Virus record (IMG/VR): IMGVR_UViG_3300017739_000161
Coordinates: 1-20,266 of that record
Source of the DNA: a virus
Direction: 5' to 3' (one strand)
DNA: 20,266 nt
The notes beneath the pieces were generated by a model. It was not told where the DNA came from, made no database searches, and saw only the letters and a program-made list of their open reading frames with translations. Shown one piece after another: positions 6,432 to 12,489 of the stretch (the stretch's first letter is position 1; each line of letters starts with the position of its first letter). A program made the position numbers and the translations under genes.

Positions 6432-7366
6432 TATCGCTCCTGCATCATTGTCATATAGTCAACAGTTAAAGTATTAGCTGCTGCCTCTTTGGTTGTTACC
6501 ATAATAGTTGGCATCATGTTTTGTCCAAGTGGCCAATCATTAGTATTTACTGCACCTGTAGCACCTGCTGGATCATCTTGCTTTTGTCTTAAATCACTAC
6601 AACTTACCCATTGTTCACCCACAGGTCTTGAAGGATCTCTAAAGTATGTTGAACGCATTTGATAAGCAGAGTTTGTTCCTGCTGTATTACCAGCGGTTCC
6701 ACTTGGAGGAACATTACTACCTCTAGAGGAGGACAACCTGTTCCCAACATTTCTGTTTGGTCTGTATACTAAACCAACTTCTATAAATTCATCGTCTGTA
6801 ATCGTTGGTGCATAGCCTTGCCCAGTACCGAATGCATCAATAGCTATACTTGTGCCTTGACTATTTAATGAGAATATTATGTTGTTACCACTTGCAAGCA
6901 ATGATTCTGTTGCAAAACCGTGGAGATAATCAGTACCTAATAAATCATTTAATCCTGTATCTCTTACATGTAAACCAACAAATATATTAGATGCTGACCA
7001 ATCAGAACATTTAAATCTAGCAAAAAAATATGTTTTTTTATTTGGATCTAAAACATAAGTTCCTTTAGCTTGTGTTTCACCACCACTCCATTGAAGGTTC
7101 ACTCTATCGCCATCAGCGTTATCAGTTACGACTGCTAGGCAACCGCCTGCAACACCGTCTACTACACCTACTGAATGAGATCCTGAACCAGCTTCGACAA
7201 CGGTTTTTTCCCATTGTCCAGCTACATAATTATCGAAATCATTATGCCAAACATTGAACCTGCAAGGATCAATTGCACCCAATCTTTCGAAGACAGAATT
7301 TTTCTTAAAGTTACCAATTTTATCAAAAGTGGTTCCTGTATTACTTTTTGTTGAGCTATTAGCCAT
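6431..7366 (-). CDS. Tandem surface-protein paralogue 2 (jelly-roll-like)
   Basis: This 311-aa protein has CRFNVWHNDFDNY, VVDGVAGGCLAVVTDNADGD, TYFFARFKC and the C-terminal TLTVDYMTMMQER, which line up with the same marks in the 313-aa and 276-aa genes. The VTDNADxD string is shared exactly with paralogue 1 (LVTDNADDD), so those two are closer to each other than to copy 3. It contains an Arg/Ser-rich loop (NRLSSSRGSNVPPSGTAGN). A beta-sandwich virion protein is the likely type; tail fibre, decoration or spike cannot be told apart. It starts one base after the 47-aa gene and ends in a TAATG junction with paralogue 3. Confidence 0.85.
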   Translation of the reverse strand: MANSSTKSNTGTTFDKIGNFKKNSVFERLGAIDPCRFNVWHNDFDNYVAGQWEKTVVEAGSGSHSVGVVDGVAGGCLAVVTDNADGDRVNLQWSGGETQAKGTYVLDPNKKTYFFARFKCSDWSASNIFVGLHVRDTGLNDLLGTDYLHGFATESLLASGNNIIFSLNSQGTSIAIDAFGTGQGYAPTITDDEFIEVGLVYRPNRNVGNRLSSSRGSNVPPSGTAGNTAGTNSAYQMRSTYFRDPSRPVGEQWVSCSDLRQKQDDPAGATGAVNTNDWPLGQNMMPTIMVTTKEAAANTLTVDYMTMMQER

Positions 7367-7367
7367 A

Positions 7368-7511
7368 TTACACCTCTACCTTTTCTACTGAAACAGCTTC
7401 ATTAGCTGCCATTCTAACTAATATTTCTGCAGCTGCTTTAGCTTTACCTGCATTTGTATCAGCAAATTGTTTAACATCATTTTCTGTTTTTACTTCTATT
7501 TTAGTCGCCAC
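7368..7511 (-). CDS. Tiny 47-aa protein with GTG start
   Basis: The frame runs from a GTG at 7511 to a TAA at 7368-7370, one base before the ATG of paralogue 2. A stop lies in frame just upstream of the GTG, so no earlier start exists, and a GAGG ribosome binding match sits 7 bases upstream. It encodes VATKIEVKTENDVKQFADTN, then AGKAKAAAEILVRMAANEAV, ending SVEKVEV. Ala/Lys/Glu-rich composition predicts a helix, perhaps a coiled coil. The start overlaps the 42-aa gene by 11 bases. No family is known to me. Confidence 0.68.
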   Translation of the reverse strand: MATKIEVKTENDVKQFADTNAGKAKAAAEILVRMAANEAVSVEKVEV

Positions 7512-7629
7512 AATCGAACCTCACGTTTTTTCCTTTAACTTCTATATTATTATCTTCTATATGCTTTTTTAAAGCAGCTTCATTTTTGAACTCACCAATA
7601 AGTTCACCGTCTAAATGCAATCTAATCAT
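7501..7629 (-). CDS. Tiny 42-aa protein between paralogues 1 and 2
   Basis: ATG at 7629 overlaps the stop of paralogue 1 as ATGA, and the stop TAA at 7501 lies inside the 47-aa start region. The product is MIRLHLDGELIGEFKNEAAL, then KKHIEDNNIEVKGKNVRFDC, ending GD. The beta-strand, turn, helix, strand pattern and coupling at both ends argue it is real. It may encode a small accessory protein for the neighbouring surface proteins, but I have no family evidence. Confidence 0.7.
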   Translation of the reverse strand: MIRLHLDGELIGEFKNEAALKKHIEDNNIEVKGKNVRFDCGD

Positions 7630-8567
7630 AGTACTAAATCCTCCGCACCTTCTCTTTCTACACCACACCAAATGTAATCTATATCTAGTGTTTTTGTAGC
7701 ACCTGCTTGTTGATTTCTAATACTTATAAATGGTGACATATATTTTGTTGAATCGTTTGTTCTTTCTGGTACACACCATCTTTGTGCCTGTAATGCATAA
7801 GCAGGCTTGAATAAATTACCAGAACCTCCTGCGTTAACAGGTTGATTGTCATCTGTATTACTAGATGTTTCGTAACCAAGTCTCATACCAGCAGTTATTA
7901 CACCATTTACTGATGTTCTTAATTTTTGTTTTTTTGCATCATAATACATCTCGACGACATTCCATTCATCTGCACCTAAATTTACAGGTGATGTTCCTGA
8001 AAAGCCTCCTAATATGCTGTCTTGATCTGGCGCTAAGTTTAAATTTACTGAAGAATTACCTGATGAACCTGCGTTGTTAGTTTGCACTTGTATATATTGA
8101 TCGTACTGTAAGAAGCCATATGGTGCATTCAAATAAGTACAAATATTAGGTATAAAATCTATCAGATCTGCACCAGTAGGTAAATCCCAACCTATACCAG
8201 CTTTAAAGATGAAATCATTACCGCCTGAAAACCCACTTACTTTAGCTCTTATTTTAAAGAACCAATCTTTATCAAAGTTAAATCTCATTGAGCTTTTGAA
8301 AGCATTACCATCACCTAATAATAAACAAACACAATCATCGTCAGCATTATCGGTAACTAACCTTAAAATACCACCGTCTCCATCAATAATGTTTGTAGTG
8401 GCTGCTCCTGAGCCACCTTCTACTTTTACTACTTCAAAATCATCAGCATTGTACTCATGAAAGTCATTGAAGTATTGATTGAATTTTGCGGGATGTAATA
8501 TACCAAAATTACTAGAGCTTTTGCCCTTTGGTACATTAGAAACGTTTGTTTTAAAATTTACACTCAT
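7626..8567 (-). CDS. Tandem surface-protein paralogue 1 (jelly-roll-like)
   Basis: First gene of the second block. The 313-aa protein has KFNQYFNDFHEYNADD, IIDGDGGILRLVTDNADDD, DWFFKIRAKV and a C-terminal TLDIDYIWCGVEREG, aligning with the two genes that follow. Repeated beta strands and Gly/Asn/Ser content suggest an all-beta virion surface protein. Such proteins in marine phages are often decoration, fibre or spike parts, and I cannot choose between them. It has the strongest ribosome site in the block (AAGGAGG at 8584-8578, 10 bases before ATG), fitting a new translation start after the terminator. No signal peptide or membrane segment is present. Confidence 0.87.
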   Translation of the reverse strand: MSVNFKTNVSNVPKGKSSSNFGILHPAKFNQYFNDFHEYNADDFEVVKVEGGSGAATTNIIDGDGGILRLVTDNADDDCVCLLLGDGNAFKSSMRFNFDKDWFFKIRAKVSGFSGGNDFIFKAGIGWDLPTGADLIDFIPNICTYLNAPYGFLQYDQYIQVQTNNAGSSGNSSVNLNLAPDQDSILGGFSGTSPVNLGADEWNVVEMYYDAKKQKLRTSVNGVITAGMRLGYETSSNTDDNQPVNAGGSGNLFKPAYALQAQRWCVPERTNDSTKYMSPFISIRNQQAGATKTLDIDYIWCGVEREGAEDLVL

Positions 8568-8577
8568 AAATTACAGC

Positions 8578-8584
8578 CCTCCTT
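8578..8584 (-). promoter_or_regulatory. Strong ribosome binding site for paralogue 1
   Basis: AAGGAGG on the minus strand lies 10 bases before the ATG at 8567. It is a near-perfect match to the anti-Shine-Dalgarno and is clearly stronger than at most other starts here. Confidence 0.75.
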
Positions 8585-8593
8585 GTAGGACCA

Positions 8594-8612
8594 GCATTTG
8601 TTTGCCAAATGC
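8594..8612 (-). promoter_or_regulatory. Leader hairpin upstream of paralogue 1
   Basis: A perfect 7-base inverted repeat (GCATTTG, then 5-base loop, then CAAATGC) lies in the non-coding leader, 9 bases before the ribosome site. On the minus strand it has no following T-run, so it is not a typical terminator. A transcript-end stabiliser or control element is possible; this is inferred. Confidence 0.4.
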
Positions 8613-8653
8613 CATAATTTATTTGAGTGTAACTCTGTTTAGATAATTAAGCA

Positions 8654-8681
8654 ATAAAAAAGGGAGCCCGAAAGCTCCCTT
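8654..8681 (-). terminator. Rho-independent terminator after the capsid gene
   Basis: On the minus strand, AAGGGAGC, a 6-base loop (TTTCGG) and GCTCCCTT form an 8-base-pair stem followed by TTTTT and then ATT. The GC-rich stem and T-run point to termination of leftward transcription, directly downstream of the capsid stop at 8700. The T-run is only on the minus-strand side. Confidence 0.9.
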
Positions 8682-8699
8682 GAGGGGTACAAGGTTTAA

Positions 8700-9608
8700 T
8701 TATGCACCTTGTGAAGCATCGACACATCTCCAGTTTGAGAATCCAAATGAATATCTCTCTCTAGCTTTGTATCTTAGATTTCCTGTATCAAAATCACCTT
8801 CAAGTGATGTTGCCATAGGTGATCTAACAAAATGCTTAAAGCCGTCTGGACAGTCTGACTTAACGAAGAAAGCATCTGGGTCTGTCAGATAGTGGTTAAC
8901 CACATACCCTTCAGGGAACATTCCCATATTCTTCATAGCGTTAATATCATTGTTTGCTGTACCAGATTGACCTGGGGAATTAAGAATTCTATCTGCCACA
9001 AATTGTAATTGTGGTGGAATGATAAGCTTAGTTCCTTGTAAAGCAATTGCTAATCCTCTATCGTCAACCTGAGTTGAGATTCTGATAAGCGTATCTTCAA
9101 GTGAAGTTTCATTCAAGTCAGCAAAAACTGCTGCTCTGTTAGCTCCAACACCACCACCAACTAATGGGTGATCAGATGCAACTAAAGGTTTTCCGTCGCC
9201 TCCAGGTGCAGCTGCTGAGAAAGCGTTATTAAGAATATTTGCAGCTTTGATCTGCTTGGTATTAGCCATACTTCTAGCTAATGCTTTAGTATATCTAGAA
9301 CCAAGTCTGTCATACAAATTATCCTCTACTGCTTCTTCAGTAAGTGCGAATGCTAACGCAACTGTTTCATGCTCATACCTTGCGGTAAAGCCTTCACTTG
9401 CGTTGTCATAAGATATACCAGCACCTTCTGCTTTATCAGGGGCGTTACCAAATCCAACAATTTGTACTTCTTCTTCAAACGCTCTGTCAGATGACTCTTG
9501 CTCGAAGATTTCAGCGTGCTCATTGTCGTATCTAGCATACTCCATACCGAATAAAGCGTTTAAGCCTGGCTCTAATTCTTTTGCTAATTGCGATCTATTA
9601 ATTGCCAT
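8700..9608 (-). CDS. Major capsid protein (HK97 fold, Mu gpT-like)
   Basis: The 302-aa protein has the features of a major head protein related to the Mu gpT family. It opens with MAINRSQLAKELEPGLNALF, then has a TARYEHETVALAFALTEEAVEDNLYD helix-rich part, a LARSMANTKQIKAANILNNAF backbone helix, HPLVGGG, TKLIIPPQLQFVADRIL (a surface strand and helix typical of this family), and ends GFSNWRCVDASQGA. It lies after the scaffold and a likely decoration gene, the usual order in a head module, and just before a strong terminator, as expected for the most abundant product. A TAGGAG ribosome site precedes the ATG. It forms the icosahedral shell. No cleaved delta domain or protease is evident. Confidence 0.93.
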   Translation of the reverse strand: MAINRSQLAKELEPGLNALFGMEYARYDNEHAEIFEQESSDRAFEEEVQIVGFGNAPDKAEGAGISYDNASEGFTARYEHETVALAFALTEEAVEDNLYDRLGSRYTKALARSMANTKQIKAANILNNAFSAAAPGGDGKPLVASDHPLVGGGVGANRAAVFADLNETSLEDTLIRISTQVDDRGLAIALQGTKLIIPPQLQFVADRILNSPGQSGTANNDINAMKNMGMFPEGYVVNHYLTDPDAFFVKSDCPDGFKHFVRSPMATSLEGDFDTGNLRYKARERYSFGFSNWRCVDASQGA

Positions 9609-9623
9609 TATTTACTCCTATTA

Positions 9624-10187
9624 TTAGACACCAGCTGTTGTGCTGTATGCATGCTCATTGATTTTGACTAAAAGTTTGACGTTTGCACCAAAAGCATTAT
9701 CAGGTTCGTTAACCTTACTAATAATTCTGAATTGTGCAGTACCAGCCCCTGATGAACCAGCTACCTCAGCCTTAGATTGGCCAGATACTGTATCACCAGC
9801 TGTATAAGCTAAATCAACGTTTGCGCCCACATCGGTTAATGCGAGTGAGCCTGAACTTTGTACTTCGTAAAGGTTCTCAGGTGAGTCCTCTACTAAAGCG
9901 ATAATTGTGGATGTAGATGTTTGTCCAGTTGGAAAGTGTGCTTTGTAAGTAATACTTCCATCTGTGTCAACGAATTTACAACCACGGAAGATCCCTAATA
10001 TTTTGACGGTAGTAGCTGAATTAACGACGCTAATGGTACCGCCTGTCAACATTTGAACAGGATCTCCAGAGAAAATTGAACCTGACTGTCCACTTGCGAT
10101 TTGATATTCAGTACAACCGTTATTTTGTGGTGCACTTCCTAACTTACCAACAAGCTTAAAGCCATTAGGTTTATCTGGGTTTGCCAT
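9624..10187 (-). CDS. Probable head decoration or minor structural protein
   Basis: This 187-aa protein starts MANPDKPNGFKLVGKLGSAP and has a short strand pattern: GSIFSGDPVQMLTGGTISVV, then VKILGIFRGCKFVDTDGSI, then a long Ser/Gly/Ala part and ILVKINEHAYSTTAG-like end. The opening MANPD.PNGF and the GDPV...G.I.V...LG.F.GC block are ones I recall as conserved in marine phage structural proteins lying next to the capsid gene. All-beta composition and location 15 bases before the capsid gene fit a shell decoration (cement) protein, but tail or neck parts cannot be excluded. Confidence 0.85.
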   Translation of the reverse strand: MANPDKPNGFKLVGKLGSAPQNNGCTEYQIASGQSGSIFSGDPVQMLTGGTISVVNSATTVKILGIFRGCKFVDTDGSITYKAHFPTGQTSTSTIIALVEDSPENLYEVQSSGSLALTDVGANVDLAYTAGDTVSGQSKAEVAGSSGAGTAQFRIISKVNEPDNAFGANVKLLVKINEHAYSTTAGV

Positions 10188-10206
10188 AATATTTTTTCCT
10201 TATATA

Positions 10207-10698
10207 TTATTTTCGTTTACCGCCCCCGAATGTTACTGAAGAAGTTCTCCTCGGAGACATAATTGGAGAACGAGCATCAGATTCCTTCAATAGATCATTA
10301 TCGATAGCTTCCTGCATAGTTCTGCTTCTGCTTTGATAATAAGAGTTACGTTCTTCTCTTGTCTCTAGTGGAATCTTAGCTAATAATAAGCCCCCTACAC
10401 CAATTACTCCTGCGTGCTTACCATCCATGATGCTAGGAAGTTCAAAATCTGTGACCTCTTCAGCTCGAACAAGTTCGAAACCTTCACGAAGTCTAGACAT
10501 TACATTCTTCCTATCTTCTTGGTTTAAAGTCTCTGCCCTTATCCACCTGTAGACATAGCCTTCAGGGGCGGGTGGAGTATCCAATGTGCTCGGTGGAGCC
10601 CAAGGTTTGCGTGCTACGTCTTTAGCACGAGTATCAGCAGAACGGGTCGTTCTGTCATTTTCTGGTTTTAAAAACCTACCCTTATCGTCTCTATTCAT
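10207..10698 (-). CDS. Conserved protein of the scaffold-capsid interval, unknown function
   Basis: The 163-aa product begins with a polar, basic, likely disordered part (MNRDDKGRFLKPENDRTTRS, to about residue 40). It then has PAPEGYVYRWIRAETLNQED, SRLREGFELVRAEEV, and a GVIGVGGLLLAKIP segment, and ends in a basic tail, PRRTSSVTFGGGKRK. The YVYRWIR..., G.ELV.AE and G.G.LLLA.IP blocks are conserved in phages at this gene position, between scaffold and shell protein, in my recollection. A head-assembly accessory or shell-linked protein is likely. No protease motif (Ser-His or ClpP-like) is seen. It starts 5 bases after the scaffold stop. Confidence 0.82.
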   Translation of the reverse strand: MNRDDKGRFLKPENDRTTRSADTRAKDVARKPWAPPSTLDTPPAPEGYVYRWIRAETLNQEDRKNVMSRLREGFELVRAEEVTDFELPSIMDGKHAGVIGVGGLLLAKIPLETREERNSYYQSRSRTMQEAIDNDLLKESDARSPIMSPRRTSSVTFGGGKRK

Positions 10699-10703
10699 AT
10701 CTA

Positions 10704-11615
10704 TTACCTTTTTACGAATTTTGCGTACTCATTAAGAGGTACGTTTAATTTCTTTGCCATCTGAACTTCAGAAGGCGATAATCTTACTTGCTTTTTGCTT
10801 GGCTTTGCAGTTGTATCTGCTCTACCTGCTGAAGCAACTCTTTGTGTTGGTTTCTTTGTGTTTTCTCCTTTAGAAAAATCATTTGGAAACCTAGCACGAA
10901 GCCTGTTATCAACCTCAGTATAATACTCATCGCTCTTCGGATCAAATCCTTCGTCTTCTACTAATTGTTTATGAATTGTAAAAGCAGCGTTAGTCATGAT
11001 TTCGTCAGTACCAAACCACTCGTTTTTTTCTGCCCAAGCTGTAGCCTTTTCATCAGGCTCAGGCATTGGGGCTGGTTGTGCAGTCTGTATTTGAGCTTGC
11101 GGTTGAACAACTTCTTGCTCTTGTGCTTTTTGTTCTTCTTGATATTCCAATTGAGATTTAGAAGATTCAATCTTGCTTTCTTCAACTGCAATCTTTGCGA
11201 TTATATCTTGTGCTTGTGCTACCTTATCAAAGTCTTGTTCCTCGTAAGCAGCTTTTAAAGCAGACTTAGCTTGTGCTTTTTGCGACTTTAATCTGTTTTC
11301 AGCTTCTGACAAGTATGATTTATCAGATTGAGATGTTTTTACTTTAAGGTTTTTATTCTCTTCTTGTAGCTGATTAGCATAAGTAAAAGCAGATTCACTT
11401 GCTCTTTCTGCTTCTCTCAACCTACGTGTTAAGGTTGCTATACGTTTCTGAACTCGATCAGAATATTGTTCGTGCTCGTCTTTTTCTTCAGACTCTTCTG
11501 GCTCGCTTTCAACTTCTTCTACAACTTCAGCATCTTCGGATTCACTCTGTTCTTCTTCCAGTTCTACAACTGTTTCTTCTTCCAGAGATTCGTCTTTTTT
11601 TACTTCTTCGCTCAT
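10704..11615 (-). CDS. Capsid scaffolding protein
   Basis: The 303-aa protein has three parts. First is an acidic N-terminus rich in Glu and Ser (residues 2-50). Next is a long helical/coiled-coil middle from RVQKRIATLTRRLREAERAS through about 165, with Gln/Glu/Lys heptads. Last is a Gln/Pro linker and a C-terminal domain with ATAWAEKNEWFGTDEIMTNA, then RLSPSEVQMAKKLNVPLNEY. Acidic head, coiled coil and small C-terminal domain is the normal build of phage scaffolds such as those of T7 and cyanophages, and the gene precedes the shell genes. It would form the inner core that shapes the procapsid. No protease domain is fused to it. The family call is pattern-based. Confidence 0.9.
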   Translation of the reverse strand: MSEEVKKDESLEEETVVELEEEQSESEDAEVVEEVESEPEESEEKDEHEQYSDRVQKRIATLTRRLREAERASESAFTYANQLQEENKNLKVKTSQSDKSYLSEAENRLKSQKAQAKSALKAAYEEQDFDKVAQAQDIIAKIAVEESKIESSKSQLEYQEEQKAQEQEVVQPQAQIQTAQPAPMPEPDEKATAWAEKNEWFGTDEIMTNAAFTIHKQLVEDEGFDPKSDEYYTEVDNRLRARFPNDFSKGENTKKPTQRVASAGRADTTAKPSKKQVRLSPSEVQMAKKLNVPLNEYAKFVKR

Positions 11616-11623
11616 ATTTACTC

Positions 11624-12124
11624 CTATACTGCAACGATATCGGTTGGATCGTGTATGGTTGCTATAACTTCATCATCATTGATAATTCTGCATTCTGCAT
11701 CATCACCAAGCTTAAAACGAGCTCCAGCATAACGGCCAATCAATACCCATTGTTTTTCTTTACACCAAGCTTTATTACCAAACTTAGCATCTTGATAACA
11801 AAGAGGGCCCATCTTTACCACATAAGCACATACCGTTGAAAGTCTTTCACGATCAACCGTATCTTTTGTCATAATGATTCCACCTTTAGACATGCCCATA
11901 CCAGCAAATGGCAATATCAACATACGCCACCCTGTAGGTGTTGGCATTCTTTCTAAAGCTGATTTGTCGAGTAGAGTGGGGTCTAATACTTTGACACCAG
12001 GATCGACATAGGCCTTTTCAACATCTTCACCTGTCTTTTGAACAGTTTCTGAAATTGAAGCATTTTCTTTTTCGATTTCTTTTGCGACGTGATCAGGAAT
12101 GACCACCTTGTTCGTCTTCGTCAT
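11624..12124 (-). CDS. GroES-like co-chaperonin
   Basis: Residues 60-166 of this 166-aa protein match the Cpn10/GroES fold. PTGWRMLILPF lines up with the GroES start (R.LHDRVIVKR), GMSKGGIIMTKDTVDRERLS with the mobile-loop region ending in the GG-I-[IV]-[LM] contact, and ARFKLGDDAECRIINDDEVIATI with the final strand (EEVLIMSESDILAIV). The mobile-loop contact residues of GroES (Ile-Val-Leu) correspond to Ile-Ile-Met at 83-85. A 59-residue N-terminal extension, rich in Glu/Val, is absent in GroES. Phage co-chaperonins such as T4 gp31 help host GroEL fold the capsid protein; here the gene lies directly before scaffold and capsid genes. It overlaps the previous gene by 32 bases. Confidence 0.88.
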   Translation of the reverse strand: MTKTNKVVIPDHVAKEIEKENASISETVQKTGEDVEKAYVDPGVKVLDPTLLDKSALERMPTPTGWRMLILPFAGMGMSKGGIIMTKDTVDRERLSTVCAYVVKMGPLCYQDAKFGNKAWCKEKQWVLIGRYAGARFKLGDDAECRIINDDEVIATIHDPTDIVAV

Positions 12125-12308
12125 CTTCTATTACTTTTCCCAGCAGCTCTCTTAATTTTATTTCTACTTGGACCAGAGCTGTATATTGTCCACGTAGAAA
12201 CTCATATTGACTGATGTCTTTGACACCAGCCAGTAATGTGTCTTTTACGGCTTCTTGTTGTTCATGAAGCTCTTTTTTAAGTTTTTCTCTTAACCAAAGA
12301 ACTGACAT
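12093..12308 (-). CDS. Small helical protein of the head module (71 aa)
   Basis: I place the start at the ATG at 12308, which overlaps the stop of the 54-aa gene as TGATG, rather than at a TTG three bases earlier. The 71-aa product is nearly all helical: MSVLWLREKLKKELHEQQEA, then LLAGVKDISQYEFLRGQYTA, then LVQVEIKLRELLGKVIED and an acidic tail (DDEDEQGGHS). Amphipathic repeats suggest a coiled coil or a small helix hairpin. It lies between the portal region and the co-chaperonin. I recall similar short proteins (with D.S.YE.LRG...AL..VE..L.EL) in phage head modules; no function is known. Confidence 0.82.
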   Translation of the reverse strand: MSVLWLREKLKKELHEQQEAVKDTLLAGVKDISQYEFLRGQYTALVQVEIKLRELLGKVIEDDEDEQGGHS

Positions 12309-12472
12309 CAATAAACGCCTGAAAACTTCGTACCAAACTCTGCTATTCCAGCGCCTCGTACTTTACCCTTTCCCATACCAGGTTGAGGGTTAGTGTTCAC
12401 GGATACTTTTTCAGTTTTTTTAAGAGGAACGCTACCTTTGTTGCTGTAGCTTTGCCTTTTTAATATTTTCAT
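12308..12472 (-). CDS. Small basic protein after the portal gene (54 aa)
   Basis: An ATG at 12472 lies 17 bases after the portal stop, and the frame closes at TGA in a TGATG overlap with the next gene. It encodes MKILKRQSYSNKGSVPLKKT, then EKVSVNTNPQPGMGKGKVRG, ending AGIAEFGTKFSGVY. The Lys/Gly-rich central part, with PGMGKGKVRGAG, is conserved-looking and the aromatic end is hydrophobic. No known family. Coupled translation on its 3' side and lack of a gap support it being real. Confidence 0.72.
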   Translation of the reverse strand: MKILKRQSYSNKGSVPLKKTEKVSVNTNPQPGMGKGKVRGAGIAEFGTKFSGVY

Positions 12473-12489
12473 TATTTTTGTATTATAAG

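Noticed and set aside
5601-8567. A single broken gene split by frameshifts instead of three paralogues
   Set aside because: Each copy has its own N-terminal and C-terminal landmarks and start codon, so they are full-length copies and not fragments.
9353-9538. Second minus-strand frame of 61 aa inside the capsid gene
   Set aside because: It is an out-of-frame shadow of the capsid coding sequence with no ribosome site and no reason to be translated.
10994-11191. Minus-strand 65-aa frame inside the scaffold gene
   Set aside because: It is a shifted-frame shadow of the Gln/Glu/Lys-rich scaffold region; Lys/Leu/Asn content is a by-product of the repeated codons.
11399-11839. 146-aa open frame on the plus strand
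   Set aside because: It is antisense to the scaffold and co-chaperonin genes; its Leu/Phe-rich content mirrors the Glu/Lys-rich scaffold and is not a real membrane protein.
12309-12311. TTG start for the 71-aa protein
   Set aside because: The adjacent ATG forms a TGATG overlap with the upstream stop and is a much more usual start.
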